A stretch of DNA of 64,000 nucleotides from Castor canadensis (lineage: Eukaryota > Chordata > Mammalia > Rodentia > Castoridae), in the NCBI RefSeq assembly GCF_047511655.1, contig NC_133400.1, positions 1,927,001-1,991,000 on the forward strand. The letters run 5' to 3'. Positions 1 through 12,307 of this stretch are shown in pieces. The first letter of the stretch is position 1; every line of letters begins with the position of its first letter. Position numbers and translations under genes: made by a program. A model generated the notes under the pieces. It ran no database searches. It was not told the DNA's origin and was given only the letters and a program-made list of their open reading frames with translations.

Positions 1-595
1 CCCACCTGCCCACTTCACCTTCCTGAACCTCCAGCTGCCTCCCCAACAACCCCTCATCCACCTCTCCCTCCCTACCTGCCTCTCCCCGGATCTGCCTCTC
101 CTTTATTCCCCTGATAACTTCAAGGCAGCTTCCTCAAGACATGGAGAGACTCCTAGAACCACAGCTTTCTACTCTGCAGAATGGATTTGTTTTTAAAATG
201 TGCGTGGTTCCTATTACAGTCATTACCTTACAGTCACTATTGAAATTGTGCAAAATGCAGAAAATCACAAAAATGAAAGACACGGCCACTTCACACTTTA
301 TCAGGCAGTTCTGATGACAAACAGTTGATTTTTTGTTCCTTTCAATTCCTTTTTAATGCACAGTTAGCACGGGGATGTTTTATAAAATTTGGATCAGACT
401 GAAAGGCTGTCCTGCATCTACTTTTTTCACTTTGCGGTCTAACCCGGCCATTTCCTCGGTTCATTAAATTGTCGTCTACCGCCCAACTTAGTGGCTAGAG
501 TCCTTCCACAGGGTTCATCCTAGGAGGCGTTCGGCTGTGTAGGTCGTTTGTACAGGGCCTGGAGCCTCGTGTAAATCCACACATCAGCTCACTTA
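1..595. other. Unique non-coding DNA
   Basis: A C/T-rich start (positions 1-120) is followed by AT-richer sequence. I recognise no repeat, exon or RNA here. It belongs to a block of about 5.9 kb that has no recent SINE insertions. Confidence 0.4.
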
Positions 596-745
596 AACCT
601 TGCAGCCAGCATGTGAATCTGCACTGTGATGACCCCCACTGTATGGAGGACAAAGCCGAGGCACAGAGAGGTCCCAAGGTCACACAGCTGCTAAGGAGCA
701 GCTAGGGATTCGAACCTAGGCAGTCAGCTTTGCCTCTGAAGCACT
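596..745 (-). repeat. MIR SINE remnant
   Basis: The reverse complement shows the usual MIR landmarks. The plus strand reads GAGGCACAGAGAGG, then GGTCACACAGCTGCTAAG, then GATTCGAACCTAGGCAG, which is the antisense of the MIR core (gene-free, tRNA-derived, mammalian-wide). It is strongly diverged, so it predates rodent-specific SINEs. Boundaries are approximate. Confidence 0.75.
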
Positions 746-3700
746 CTCATTCTAGCAGAAACGGGACAGGGATAGTGTGGGGGTGCGAAGGCAGAAGAGG
801 TGGGAGACCAGCTGGCTGGGAGCCTGCACTTGGGCCATCCCGTTCCCAGGGCTGGCACTGGGGGAGGTTGCAATGCCCGTCTGTGAAGACGTGACCACCA
901 GAAGTACTGGGAACCACTGAGCACAAAGTCCCCACGGCCGATCCAGGGTGGAGGGGCACCGTCTTCTGACTTAGCACTCCTCCCCTTGGTCCCAAGCACC
1001 AGGTTCTGGAATGAGGGCACCCAGGCTGCCCGTGGCGATGCCAACTTTAGGTAAGAACAGACAGGGCTGCACTGCTACATGGAAACTGCACAGCAGGAAC
1101 GCAGCAGCCTCAGCAGGCAGGACGCCATCTTCAGCTTCCCAGAGCCTCGCGAGCCTGGGTGAGGCTCCCTGTGGAGCAGGAAGAAAGCGGCCAGTCCAGG
1201 CAGAAAGGTGCACGCCTCAGGCCAGGGTGAAGGGACATTGTCAAGCACTTGTGAGGCAGCCTGGGCCTCCTGTTGGAAAGCAGGATGTCAGTTACATGCG
1301 TGGCAGCGCAGCAGGAGATGGGGAGTGGATGCATCTTCCGTGCCCCCATCCTCATCCCATCCTCATCTCTGCCTCCTTCAGACAGATTCCAAAACATAAA
1401 GGCCTGGCAGTCCTGCTCGTGTGACTTCTGCACACGGCAGAGTCAGCTGGGCTGTGGCTCCAGTGGTCTGGGCGGGACTCAGGTCCTGTCCTTGCACTTC
1501 TAAGGCCTGCTGCTGCTGCCCGAGGGCCACACTGAGCGAGTGTGTACGTGTATGGGGAAGGGGAGGTGGCAGGCAGTGCAGTTTCTCTCCCACCCCGCCT
1601 CCTGCAGGAAGCCTGGTGCAGGCGACAGCCGAGGACAGTGTGTTAATGACCGGGTCAGACATGTGGTCTCCCGGTTCTTGGATACTGCCTGTGTCCGGGC
1701 ATGTCTCCAGTCCTCTCCATGGCACCTGAATGTCTGCCATTAGTCACCGTGCAACCAGGCTGTTGGTGTCGCCAGTTCCTGCAAACATGACCCAGCACAG
1801 AGAGGAGGAGAGAGATGGGTTCTGCGAGGAGGGCAGGTGGCACAGGGTCCTAGCCAGGAGGTGCCCCAGAAAGGGCTGCAGCCCTGTGCAGAAGGACTCC
1901 ATTCCTAGCGGCTCAGAATCCTCCCAGAGGGATCACAGATCGAGGGAGACCCCGTCTGGCCGGGAGCGACCATGCAGCCCTGCTGTCAATGCAAGCCCTT
2001 GCCATGGATTGGTAAGCGTGGGCAGCCTGGCTCCTATCCACCACCATGGGCTGCAAATGCTTTGGCTTGGTGGGGGAAAGGACTTTGCACCCAGGTAAAA
2101 GTTGGAGAAGGGTGCAAAATCCTGGGTTTTACTTTCTGTGTGGACCATGTGAAACCACCGACATTTCAGCATTTTCCAACCCTGAAAGGGGAGCTTCATA
2201 TGGCTTAACACTGAGCCTCAAGCAAGATGTCAGGATAGCTTTGTGTTCACCCACCCCACGCCAGGACACACGGGTGCTGATGTGTGTACAGTCACCACTC
2301 TTCATGCGAGTGATGACATTTACCATGTCCTACAGACTCTAAGACATCCCCTGAAGGGGCTCAGGGCCCCTTTGTCCACTGGCAGACAGCAAGGCAGTGT
2401 TCACGATATTTTAAAGGCTTTCTCCCACTCAGCACTTCAGAGCCGGGGAGCTTCACGTATGCACCCCAGAGCTGCACATCTGTTGGGGCTGACCAGTTAA
2501 CGCAGATGTGGGGGGCACGGTGTGTCTCCTTGGAGTGAACTGGTCTTTCTCTTCTGTCCCTCCAGGACCTCCAAGGGTCAGTCCTAGGGAATAACATGGG
2601 GTGGGGAGAGGAGCACAGGCCAGGGGAGCTCTGGGTCCAGGAGAAGGCCAGTCAGGGTCAGGACTTGAGCTTGGGCCCGGGCCAGGAGACAGAGAAGAAG
2701 CTGACAGATGGGTACCTGACCTGCCTGGTCTGACCATCCAGCTTAGGAGGTAAGAGCTCCCAAGGATCCCAGTGTCCTGCCACACCAAGGAAGCAGGGTG
2801 GACCCCACCAGAGTTGGGTTCAGATATTGGGAACCATGGAGAAAGCAGGAAAGGTCGGTCCCTCACAGCCAGGGCCTCTCCCTGCCTGGCCCAAACATAA
2901 CCCAAGGAGTCAGGACAGGAGACCAGCCTGGGGCATCCCTGTGGTCAGGCTGGAACCAGTGCCATGCCTCGTGGGATGCCTCCATGCGTAGGAAGGGGCT
3001 TCCCTGGCTTGAACCTCCTGCCTGCCCTGAGCCTGGGCCCCTTCTCGCTCACCTGTGGGGCGGAGGGAAGGGACTGAGGCCTAGAAGCTGCTGGCAGCCA
3101 GAATTTCAGTGGAATCCAACCCCACCACTCATCCACAAGCCCACGTCCTGGTTCTACGTGATACATTGCAACGTCGAGCATCTGATGTGATGACACTCAG
3201 ACACATGCATGGCACATGTGTGTGTCCCCACACGAGCACATGTCACTTAAGGGTGTGACAATCAGCGTGCAGGAGTGAGCTCCGCCATGCCTCCTCCCCA
3301 CAGCTTCCTCACAGTGGTGTTGTCAGAATACTCTGACGATGGTAAATTCTGAGCGGTCCAACATGTACCAGACACCCCTGTACCGCCCCCCGCCGAGGAT
3401 TGACAAGTGCACGGCTTTTCCACATTTGCTCTGGAGTGTTTTTTAAGGAGAGCAAAGTTGGAGAGAGCTGGAGCTCTACCCTAATCCCTTCCCTCCTCAC
3501 AAGGAAACTTGTCCCCGATGTTACTGTGTGTCACTCACACTTGAGTTCCCACCACTACTCAGTCACGTGTCAGGAGCCGCCACTCAGAATTTACAGAAGG
3601 GCTCACAGCGTTCAAATCTGTTGGCGACTCGATTTCTTCCACTCGCAGTGCGTCTTCGATTGTCAGCGCTGGCTCGGCAGCTGTCATTCATCTCCCGTGC

Positions 3701-4323
3701 TCAGAGCAGCCACACTCCGTCCTCGCAGCGCCTTTGGCTGACAGTCACTCTCTTAGAGAGCAGCACAAGACATCACTCAGCCTGAAAGCGGCAGGACTAA
3801 GACCTGCACACAGGCCAAGTCCACTGCTGCACCAGCCACGGTGGCGCGACATCCACCCGCTCACCAGTGTTTCACCTGAGCTGCGATACTCCTGACCCAG
3901 GTCAAACACGGTGCTGCTCTGAAAGATATGTCTGCAAGCTCCTGGATGCCCTGTCCCTGAAGACGGGGGGCACCTGGTGCTCCCACATGCCCTCTGTCCC
4001 TCTGTCTCTGTCTCCCTCTGGGATCACTCCCTTAATTGGAAGACAGCTGCCTTTTGTGAGCCTCCCACGAAGCAAGGAACGAAAGGAACATAGGCTTCCC
4101 TTGAACAGCCGAAGGGAGCAGCTGGTGAGGACCTGAGGCTGGTGACAATGACAGGAGTGAGCTTGGAGGTGGAGCCTCAGCCCCAGCTGAAGCCAGCTGG
4201 CCACTGCCCCACCCAAGTCCCTGCTGCCCACACAGAGACACCATCCTGGAGATCCAGGGCGGAGGCCCAGGCAAGCTGTGGGATGACAGGGTCAGGGCTC
4301 AAGCACAGGGGAGGTCCAGCCTC
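746..4323. other. Unique non-coding DNA, SINE-poor
   Basis: About 3.6 kb with many short overlapping open frames on both strands. None shows a recognisable domain, a steady codon bias or a splice-compatible exon structure. No young SINE is present. I see nothing that can be named; old, very diverged repeats may hide here. Confidence 0.4.
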
Positions 4324-4384
4324 CACACACACACACTCACTCAGTCACTCACACTCAGTCACTCTCACACTCACACACACACAG
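4324..4384. repeat. (CA)n/(CACTCA)n simple repeat
   Basis: The run of ACACACAC, ACTCACTCAG and TCACACTCAC units is an imperfect CA-rich microsatellite. It explains the HTHSLSHSHS-like peptide seen in one forward frame. Confidence 0.9.
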
Positions 4385-4730
4385 AGCCTCTCCGTGGCCC
4401 TGTGCCATTCTTCCCTCTGCACAGGAATTCCTCCCCGTCCTGCTAGCGTGTTTACTTATGCAAAATTCACATAAACATACAATTTACCATCTTAACCATT
4501 TTATTTTATTTAGTTATTTAGTTAGTTAGCTGTTATGGTGCCGCAGTGTTGCTCCACCACCACCTCCATCTTGGTCCTCATCACCCTAAGAAAACCCATC
4601 CCTGGGGCAGCTGCTCCGTCCTTCCTCGCTCCCAGCCCCAGCCTCCTCCGAAGATCCAGGCCAGGTGGGGCTGGGGGTGCCGGCTTGGCCGGGCTGCAGG
4701 GCTGTGTGCCCACAGGTCAGCCCTGCCACG

Positions 4731-4951
4731 TCACATGTGCAGACGTGGGGGTGTGTCGGCATGAGCACATCCGTGTGTACACGTGTGTAGATGGATGTGT
4801 GTATGCTCGAGCATGTGCGCTTTCACCTTGTGTGTATGTGGCTATGTATGTATATGCAGTGTGTAAGTGTTTATGTGCACGCATGCGTGAGAAGTGTATG
4901 TTGTACACACATATGCACGTACCTGTGTGTACATACATGTATGTGTGTTCT
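4731..4951. repeat. Degenerate TG-rich (GTGTGT/ATGTAT) tract
   Basis: Alternating purine-pyrimidine sequence rich in GTGTGT, ATGTGT and ACACAC units, with a Cys/Val/Tyr-rich open frame as by-product. It could form Z-DNA-like stretches, but there is no evidence of function. Confidence 0.75.
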
Positions 4952-5907
4952 TAAGTGTTTGCACATCTTAAAATAGCAATTGAGAGCTTATCACAGGCCC
5001 AACATTATTCAAAGGGTTTTTATTTACTAACGTACTCAGTCCTCAAACGACCCCATGAGGGGTCCTGCCGCGTGTGCCGGCGGCCGGCGTACAAGGTCTG
5101 ACCGGGAGCCCTGCTCTCAGCCACTGCTTGTCCATCTAAAGACGCGGGCAGATGTTTCCCCTTGAGCCAAGCCCCACCGTGCGCCCAGTCTGTGCTCGCT
5201 CTGCAGTCGGGTAAGGAGTGCAGGGAGAGGCCACTCGGGCAGCTCCAGGGACAGGGGTGGCTCTGCAGACAGGCAGAGTGGCTGGCCTTCCACTGCCCAT
5301 GGCCTTGGAGGAGAGCAGGGGCCACTGTGTCCTCTGGTCACTTTGGTCTCGGTGAGACACAACACCAAGGTCAGCACAGGCTGTGTGCTTCTCTGCATCC
5401 CGCCACCTTCCCTCTGCCATGAGCCCGCCTGTGGTCAGGACTGCGTCCTTTCCCCACCGTGGGTCCTGTCTGCTCGCTCTGTTCCCTCGTCAGCAGGTTG
5501 GTGGCCTTCACTCTCCCTTGCCCCGGCGTCAGTGGGAAGCAGAGAAGCCTGAGCACAGAAGCTCCAGCCTCCCCCACCCCAGAGGGTTGTCCTGGACAGA
5601 GGCAGGGCCGCCTGTGGTGACAGCTGCCAGCCCTCAGGCTGGCCTCGGTCACAAATTACATGTTTGGATCCTCTTCCTGCCCCCGAGGCCCCAGGACAGA
5701 GCTCTTTTGTTTTTTGTGCATTCTCTTTGAAATCAACTTGTTTTTTCTCCCCATTCAATTTTTTTAAATTGTTTTACCACTAAGTAACATCCATCCGTCG
5801 TAGAAAAAGGAGAAGACGTGTAGAAGTATCAGGAAGATTTCCAGTCATCGGTTCCACCATACAGCAAGCTGAGCACACCAGCAACATGACACTCACTGGC
5901 ATTGGCA
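4952..5907. other. Unique non-coding DNA
   Basis: No gene or repeat is recognised. Open frames in several phases overlap one another, as expected by chance in GC-rich sequence. Confidence 0.35.
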
Positions 5908-6096
5908 GCCGGGTGTTGGGGCTCACGTCTGTAATCCCAGCTACTCAAGAGGCAGAAATCAGGGAGATGATGGTTCAAAGCCAGCTGGGCAAACAGTTTG
6001 TGAGATCCTACCTCGAAATAAACCTTCACACACAAAAAAAGAGCCGGTGGAGTAGCTCAAGGTGTACCTGAGTTCAAACCCTGGTGCTACCAAAAT
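5908..6096 (+). mobile_element. B1-like + ID-like composite SINE
   Basis: A 7SL-derived left part (GCCGGGTG...CTGTAATCCCAGCTACTC) joins a short tRNA-derived right part ending GAGTTCAAACCCTGGTGCTACC. The ID part lacks about 20 bases between its A and B boxes, so it is damaged. First recent SINE of the window. Confidence 0.85.
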
Positions 6097-6607
6097 AATG
6101 AAGGAGGAGGAGGAGGAACGGGTGCAAGAGACCAGGCACTGTGTGGCTCCATTTATTTTTAGAATTCAAAGCAAGGTGTCTGAGCCACAGCACTCACTCG
6201 GGACAGTGGCCGCCCTGGGGGAGGACGAGGGCCAGGGGGAGACTAGAAGGTTCCATGGCTTAATTAGCTCCTGTGGTGACTGTGCACAGGCTCCCACTCG
6301 TGAGAGTCATTCATCTGACTTGTATGGTTGGCACACTTTCCCGTGTGCATGTTCAATAAAATGTCACCAAAAACTTCTTTTGCTCTATTCCCAAGCAATG
6401 GCTTTTCATAATATTTCAGGGTCTTTCCTTACAGATGTTTTCCCCTGGGAATGTACATATTTTTTCATGGAAAGAAAAAAAAATGCTCTACCTCCCGAGA
6501 CAGCCGTGCTGAAGCCAGGTCCAGGGGTCAGTCCCTGAACAGGCCAAAATAGTGACCCTCCTGAGAGCCTGAGGCTTGGGCACTAGCAGGACTCAGTAAC
6601 TGTGAAT

Positions 6608-6817
6608 TCGCTGGGCACTGGTGGTTCATGCCTGTAATTGTAGCTACTTAGGAGGCTGAGATCTGGAGGCTTGTCGTTTGAGGCCAGCCCAGGCAAATAG
6701 TTCAAGAGACCCCATCTCCAAAATAACCAGAGCAAAATGGACTGGAGGCTCAGCACAAGTGGGAGAGCACCTGTTTGCAAGCATGAACCCCTGAGTTCAA
6801 ACCCTAATCCCACCAAA

Positions 6818-6822
<5 letters not shown>
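6608..6822 (+). mobile_element. B1-like + ID-like composite SINE
   Basis: Full-length two-part SINE: GCTGGGCACTGGTGGTTCAT, then CAGCCCAGGCAAATAGTTC, then the ID-like unit ending GAGTTCAAACCC. The B box (GTTCAAACC) matches the Pol III consensus. The A-rich tail has become a TAA microsatellite. Confidence 0.9.
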
Positions 6823-6849
<27 letters not shown>

Positions 6850-6850
6850 T
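6818..6850 (+). repeat. (TAA)n microsatellite in a SINE tail
   Basis: About eleven ATA/TAA repeats lie directly behind the SINE tail. This is a common birthplace for A-rich microsatellites. Confidence 0.9.
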
Positions 6851-7532
6851 TAAGTGTGGATTCTTGTTCTTTAATGGGCTCTTTCACTTAATCTAACACA
6901 GACATCTTTCCAAATCGAGAAACAACTCTTGCGCCTGAATATAAGGGAACACTAAATCTAGGGTAATATCCAATCAAATCCTCCAAAATGCTGGATAAGT
7001 AAGTGTTAGGATGTCAGTGAAAGAGCCCACAGGACACCTACGTGGATCAACTCGATAGCTAACTTAGAATGCAGTTTTGAAGTCGTAGTGGAGAAAGTAG
7101 ACTGGGTGGTGGACACTGCTGCTTCCCAGCCTCCCTTGCCGTCAGGACGGCCAGTGACAGTCTTTCCAGTGCGAGTAGGGCAGTGACAGCCAGCACTCCT
7201 GGGCCAGGCCCCGAGAAGGGTCCCTTGTCCAGCTTTCCCAAGCCCTTCCCACCTGCTGGCTGGCGGGACCCTGGGACCCACCCACAGCACCGGCCGGGGC
7301 CTCTGACTCACCAAACTTCCCAGGTAGGACGTACAGAGAAACGGAGCCCATGGCGTTGCACTGAACGCCAGGCTCGAGGGTGCCACGGTGGCCGCCCTGA
7401 TTCCATGCATTCATTTCCAGGGAGCACTTGCCACCTCCAGCCCTTTTATCCAGTTTCACACGTGCATCAGCCACCGTGTCTTTCGCGTCCAAAAACGTTT
7501 ACCTCTCAAGGTTCCAACTTGGCTTGCTTTCT
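6851..7532. other. Unique non-coding DNA
   Basis: AT-rich at first, then GC-richer. No gene or repeat is recognised. The overlapping open frames have no recognisable domain. Confidence 0.35.
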
Positions 7533-7736
7533 TTTTGTCTTTTTCCCTGGGGTTTGAACTCAGGGCGCAGGGCAGGGACTCCACCTCCAGAGCCAAGCCC
7601 CTACTTCTTTGGCCTTTAGTTTCTTTTCAGTTAGGGTCTCGTGCTAACTTTGCCTGGGTTGACCTCCTTCCTTAATCCTCCTATGTGTGCCTCCCAAGTC
7701 GCTGGGATTACGGCTGTCTATCACCACCCCCAGCCT
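7533..7736 (-). mobile_element. Composite SINE, minus strand
   Basis: Plus-strand hallmarks of an inverted SINE: GGGGTTTGAACTCAGGGC (ID B box), then GTTAGGGTCTCGTGCTAAC, then CAAGTCGCTGGGATTACGGC. The ID portion is eroded. Confidence 0.85.
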
Positions 7737-8261
7737 CTTCTTTACACTCGAGTTTGTGAAATTTTAGTCCATTCACGATGCTGTCGGAGAGCTGTTTTCT
7801 TCTATTTGAATATTAAATTACACAGCTCACGCAAGGAATTTACGTAACTTGGACTTCTGACACAGCCCATGAGTTCACTGAGATAATCCAATGCCTTCCA
7901 GGGAGGGAATCCTGTCAGAGCCCGTCCAGAGCCACTGAGGCACGGCGGCCTTGCGTTTGGATTTGAGTCATTTAGGTTCCAGGGGAAGAGAGGCTCCATG
8001 CAGTTTTCTTTCTTGGTTTGTAACAGAGAAGCATCGTGCTCAGGGGTTGGCTGACTCGACCCTTATTATAAATATTTTTGGTTTTGCACACATCCGGCCT
8101 CTTTGCCTATAGGCCTACAGCAGCCGAAAATAGCACATGACTGAACAGCTGGCTGTGCTCCACTAAAATTTGCTTTACAGAACTAGCCAGCAGCTGGATG
8201 TGGCCTGCGGCTGTAGTTTTGGACCTCTGATAAGAGACATAAGTGTCTTGATTCAGCCTAA

Positions 8262-8468
8262 GGCCAGGCACAGTAGTGCATATCTGTAATCCCAGCTACG
8301 CAAAACCCAGAGATCTGGAGGATCTCAGTCAGAAGCTAGCCCTAGACAAAAGCAGAAGACCTTATCCAAAAGATAACCGAAGCAAAAAAAGGGCTGAGGG
8401 TGCAGTACAAGTACTGGAGTGCCTTCCTAGCAAGTGTGAAGCCCTGAGTTCAAACCCCAGAAAAAGAA
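8262..8468 (+). mobile_element. B1-like + ID-like composite SINE
   Basis: Begins GGCCAGGCACAGTAGTGCA and ends GAGTTCAAACCCCAGAAAAA. The ID part keeps a perfect B box. The left monomer is diverged. Confidence 0.85.
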
Positions 8469-9392
8469 GCCTGAGCACTAAGCCCAGTGAACTCGAACTC
8501 CCCCTCTCCCAAAGGCTCATCGGAGGTGTGATTCTGGGCGAGTTCTTGGTAGAAAGGAAGCTAAGAGCCCCTGCCTTTCTGGAGTGTGGTAGGAATGGCC
8601 GAGCTGGCAGCAGATGAAGCATTAGTAGGATGAAGATGGCTGTCATTCAGAGAAAGACTAGGACAGTCCCCTGTGGGCTGGGGACACTGGAGCACCTGGG
8701 AGACTGGTGAAGGCAAGGGAGGCAAGCAGAGGTAATTAACCAGGCCGTCCCACTGGGGCAACAGGGAGGGACTGAGAGCGATGGCAGGAGGCAGACAGAG
8801 GCAGGGACGCTAGCTGCCCCTCTCCAGTGCAGCACGGTGAGGGTGTCACTCCTCCGGATTCTGCTTTCCAAGTGGCAGAGTGTCCCCAGTCCTTGGCACA
8901 CAGTAGGGGCTCTGTGAACAGTGGCCAGATGGATTGGATGAGGAGGAGGAGGAAGGGAAGGCATCTCTCCACCCTCAGCTGAGGCTGGGCTGGGGCCGGG
9001 GAAGGGGCTGGGGTGGCTCGGTACCGACACAACCACAAAGTACACCATGTGAGCTGTGTTTGGATCCTAGCTTTTAAAACCTCACTGGATCCCTGGGGAA
9101 ATTTGAATGTGATTAAGGAAATATTGATAATGGTGATAGGTGTCATAATGACCAGACAGGTACTTTTTAAAGAAAGGGTTTAACAGCCAGAAAACCTACT
9201 GAAATACTTACAGGCAGAGTGACATATCTCTGGAACTTACTTTCAATTTTTTTCAGGAAATGAAAGAGTTATAGACAATTGTAGGCAAAAGGGCGAAATG
9301 TGGGTGCTACAGCAGGTGAGGACCACTTGGGGCTACACTGCTCCCCACTTTCGTGTACATTTGAAATGTTCTATAATAAAAAGCAAAAAATA
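8469..9392. other. Unique DNA with possible ancient repeat
   Basis: Mostly unrecognised. The stretch around 8880-8945 (TTGGCACACAGTAGGGGCTC) looks like the 3' part of a MIR. The AT-rich part 9090-9380 looks like an old interspersed repeat that I cannot name. Confidence 0.35.
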
Positions 9393-9393
9393 A

Positions 9394-9631
9394 GCCAGGT
9401 AATAGTGGCTCACACCTGCAATCCCAACTACTCAGGAGGCAAAGAGATTGGAGGGATCACCATTTGTGGCCAACCTCAGGCAAAAATATCTTGAGGTCCC
9501 ATCTCAATCAATAAAGGGCTGGGCGTGGTGATGCACACCTGTCATCCCAGTCAGGTGAGGATGCACAAATGGGAGGGTCATGGTCCAGGCTGGCCACGCA
9601 TCAAGTGAGGCCCTATTTGAAAAACAATGAA
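9394..9631 (+). mobile_element. Dimer of two 7SL-like monomers, no ID part
   Basis: Two B1-like monomers in tandem: one starts GCCAGGTAATAGTGGCTCAC, the second GGCTGGGCGTGGTGATGCAC near 9517. Unlike most SINEs here, no tRNA-derived unit follows the second monomer. A GGGA tract (9632-9657) follows. Confidence 0.8.
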
Positions 9632-9657
9632 AGGGGAAGAGGGAGGGAGGGAGGGAG
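9632..9657 (+). repeat. (GGGA)n tract
   Basis: Short purine repeat immediately behind the SINE dimer. Confidence 0.8.
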
Positions 9658-11235
9658 CAACTCATTTCCCACCCCCACGGCTATCCCAAGATGAAATACA
9701 CAGAAACCACACATAATTTGGTCACCTCCACCTACTGCCCTATGTAACCCGCGGCGGATATAAGTGACATAAACAGAAATACAGAATAACAGGTTTTCCT
9801 CTAGAAGGCAGAATTGAGCAGTCAGCGCTTCTTGGTGACCCAGAGTGCACAGTGAGCATGACAGTGACCTATGGAGCCTGGACCCACCTACCTCCCTCGG
9901 CTTTGCCGCTGGGGACCTCGTTTTCCAGCGTGGGGAAAATATCTTAGCAATGTTCTAGACACACACAATGCAGTCTCCCTTCTGCCTGCAAAGCCGCTGT
10001 GTGCCTGGCAGCCAGTGGGGCATAAAATTGTGCTAAACCATGCATCCCGTGTGCACATCAGGGCCTTTAGTCCTGGACACACAGTTAGAAACACTGACCT
10101 GCATGAATGTCCTGCAGGACGGGTAAAGCCAGGTGGGGTGTAGGATACTGGCCAGGTTGCACGTCCAGGATCCCTGCCTTGCACCCTCCCATTGCAAGAG
10201 CCCCTTCCCCCAATCACTGGGACAAACAACCTTCTCCCCCGACCCCTGCGTTGGGCACTCACCAGGGCCGTAGGAGCAGGGCATCCAACCCAGCAGCCCA
10301 GATTCCAGCTTTTGTCCAGTGAATGGAAGCAGGAGAGAGTATTGACCACAGCCGGTGCCCCCAGGACCGCAGAGAGCCAGGTGACCCAGCTTCTCAGGGG
10401 CTCCTTCCTGGGAACGAGTCATGTGGGAACCAGGAGTGGCAGGTGGACCCCAGCCTGGCAAGCAGGACCAAGGGACTGAGCCTGTACTGGGGCAAGGGCA
10501 CAGCTCTGGTTCAAGTCCCGCACTGACGCCTGTGTATGTGCAGCCAACGGTGTCTCTGCACCTGTGTCCTCCTCAGAAGGTAGAGCTTCCCAAACTCTCA
10601 CCTCCTGGTCCCTTTGGGGAACTCGAACATGCCCAGGTATGCCTGATGCTGACACGTAGGCTGTTGTAAGCCTTGGTGGTGACAGGCAGGAGACCAGGCC
10701 ACAGGCCCTTCAATGACTGTCACACCTGTGACTCGGGTAGGAGTGGAAGCTGCATAAATCTCCAACCATTGTGATTAATGTGCTGTTAGGAAGTCACATG
10801 TCATGCACAGCCCATTGAGGGTCTCGGCTGAGAATGGCCTGGATCTGGTGGCCCAGGTGTCCTCAGTCCCTGCCTCATCCATCTGCCATCTTCTGGGGCT
10901 ACTCAGCCCACCATGGTGGATCAGACTTAAATAATCCCATCCCTCTATGCTGGGGTGGAACAGGCCACTCTCCAGCAGCCAGTTGTCCCTTCTGTGGTCC
11001 CCAAAGCAGCTTACAACTTGGTGACAAATGACCGCGGCGAGGATGTCACTCAGAAGAGAAATGAAGCATTCAGAGACAGACAAGAGGGACTGCTATCCTC
11101 CTATTAGCACTGCCACTGGAGAAGGCCTCATGGGCTGACAGCGCCCACTGGCCATGTAGGAGGCCCCCGCCTGCTCCCCGCCCCCTGGGAAGGCCTCACT
11201 TCTCGCTCGATCTGCTTTTTTATTATTGTATTTGT
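9658..11235. other. Unique non-coding DNA
   Basis: About 1.6 kb with no recognised gene or repeat. Open frames of about 150 codons or fewer overlap on both strands without recognisable domains. Confidence 0.35.
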
Positions 11236-11555
11236 TTGGTGGCACTGGGGTTTGAACTCAGGGCCTCACTCTTGCTATGCGGGTGCTCTACCGCTTGAGC
11301 CACACCCCAGCCCTTTTTGCTGTAGTTATTTTTCAGGTAGGGTGCTGTGCTTCTGCCTAGGGCCATCCTCAGACCTTTATCCACCTGCCTGCACCTCACG
11401 TATAGCTGGGACTCCATGCATGAAGGATCGCGTCCAACTTGCTTGTTGAGATGAGGTCTCACTAACTTTTTTCTTGGGCTGACCGTGAACGGTCATCCTT
11501 CAGATCTCCACCTCCCTCATAGCTGGGATTGCTGGCGTGTGCCGTCAGCCCAGCA
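11236..11555 (-). mobile_element. Three-part SINE (ID + two B1-like monomers), minus strand
   Basis: On the plus strand the order is ID-like tail (GGCACTGGGGTTTGAACTCA...GAGCCACACCCCAGCCC), then two inverted 7SL-like monomers separated by GAGATGAGGTCTCACTAAC. The element is about 320 bp against about 200 bp for the two-part form. It gives a 79-aa minus-strand open frame with no meaning of its own. Confidence 0.85.
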
Positions 11556-11629
11556 CTTTATTGTTTTATTTTTTTAATAATCTCATGAGGAATTGAAGCC
11601 AAAGAAAAGGTGGGCTTGTCTGATTGTGT

Positions 11630-11752
11630 TTTTGTTTTTGAGATGGGCTCTGACTGTGTGCTCAGGCTGGCCTCCTACTCCTGGGGCCAGGTGACCGTCT
11701 TCCCTCAGCCTCCCAAACAGCTGAGTCCACAGGCGCACAGTCTACACCTGAC
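11630..11752 (-). mobile_element. B1-like monomer, minus strand
   Basis: TTTTTGAGATGGGCTCTGAC...CAGGCTGGCCTC...CTCAGCCTCCCAAACAGCTGA on the plus strand is an inverted B1-type monomer. Confidence 0.75.
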
Positions 11753-12307
11753 AAGGTGGGCTCATCTTTGAAGGGTCGGCTGGAAATCACCCTGGACAAG
11801 CTGGGCTGCCACTGTCAGGAAAGGCAGCCTCACAGGAGGAGGGTGCCAGGGAATTAGGGAGCTGGGGTCCTGCTTGCTTTACCTGTCCCCACTCCTGACT
11901 CTGTATCTTCACTCTCACTCTCTCTCCAGAGAGTGTTCAGAGTCCAGGGACCTGGGACCAGGATGAGGCTGCATAGTGCAGCCCATAGGAGCATTCCAGT
12001 GCCCATCTTTGGTCCTACCAAAGCTGCCAGGGATGCTGTGCTCTGGCCACCCTGCCCCGAGACCTCCTTGAGGTCACTTCTGGCTCATAGAGCCTCTCCC
12101 CTCTATGCACACCACCCCTTGGAGACAGGGCACCCACTCCATGTGTCACCTGGCGCAGCTGGAAGCAAGGCCACGACTATTCCCTGATCCTTCCCTGCTG
12201 CCTGCCGTCTTTGTACGCAGAGGGGGCACTGCAGAGCTGGGGCTCCCCTGAGGTCAATGATGCCATGACAGTCAGCTAAACAGTGGGCTCCAAGAATGCC
12301 TGTCTCC
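11753..12307. other. Unique non-coding DNA
   Basis: No gene or repeat recognised. Confidence 0.35.

Noticed and set aside
9061-9386. AT-rich block resembling an old transposon (GATTAAGGAAATATTGATAA)
   Set aside because: Looks like an ancient repeat, but I could not assign a family and cannot exclude unique DNA, so it is only mentioned in the stretch description.
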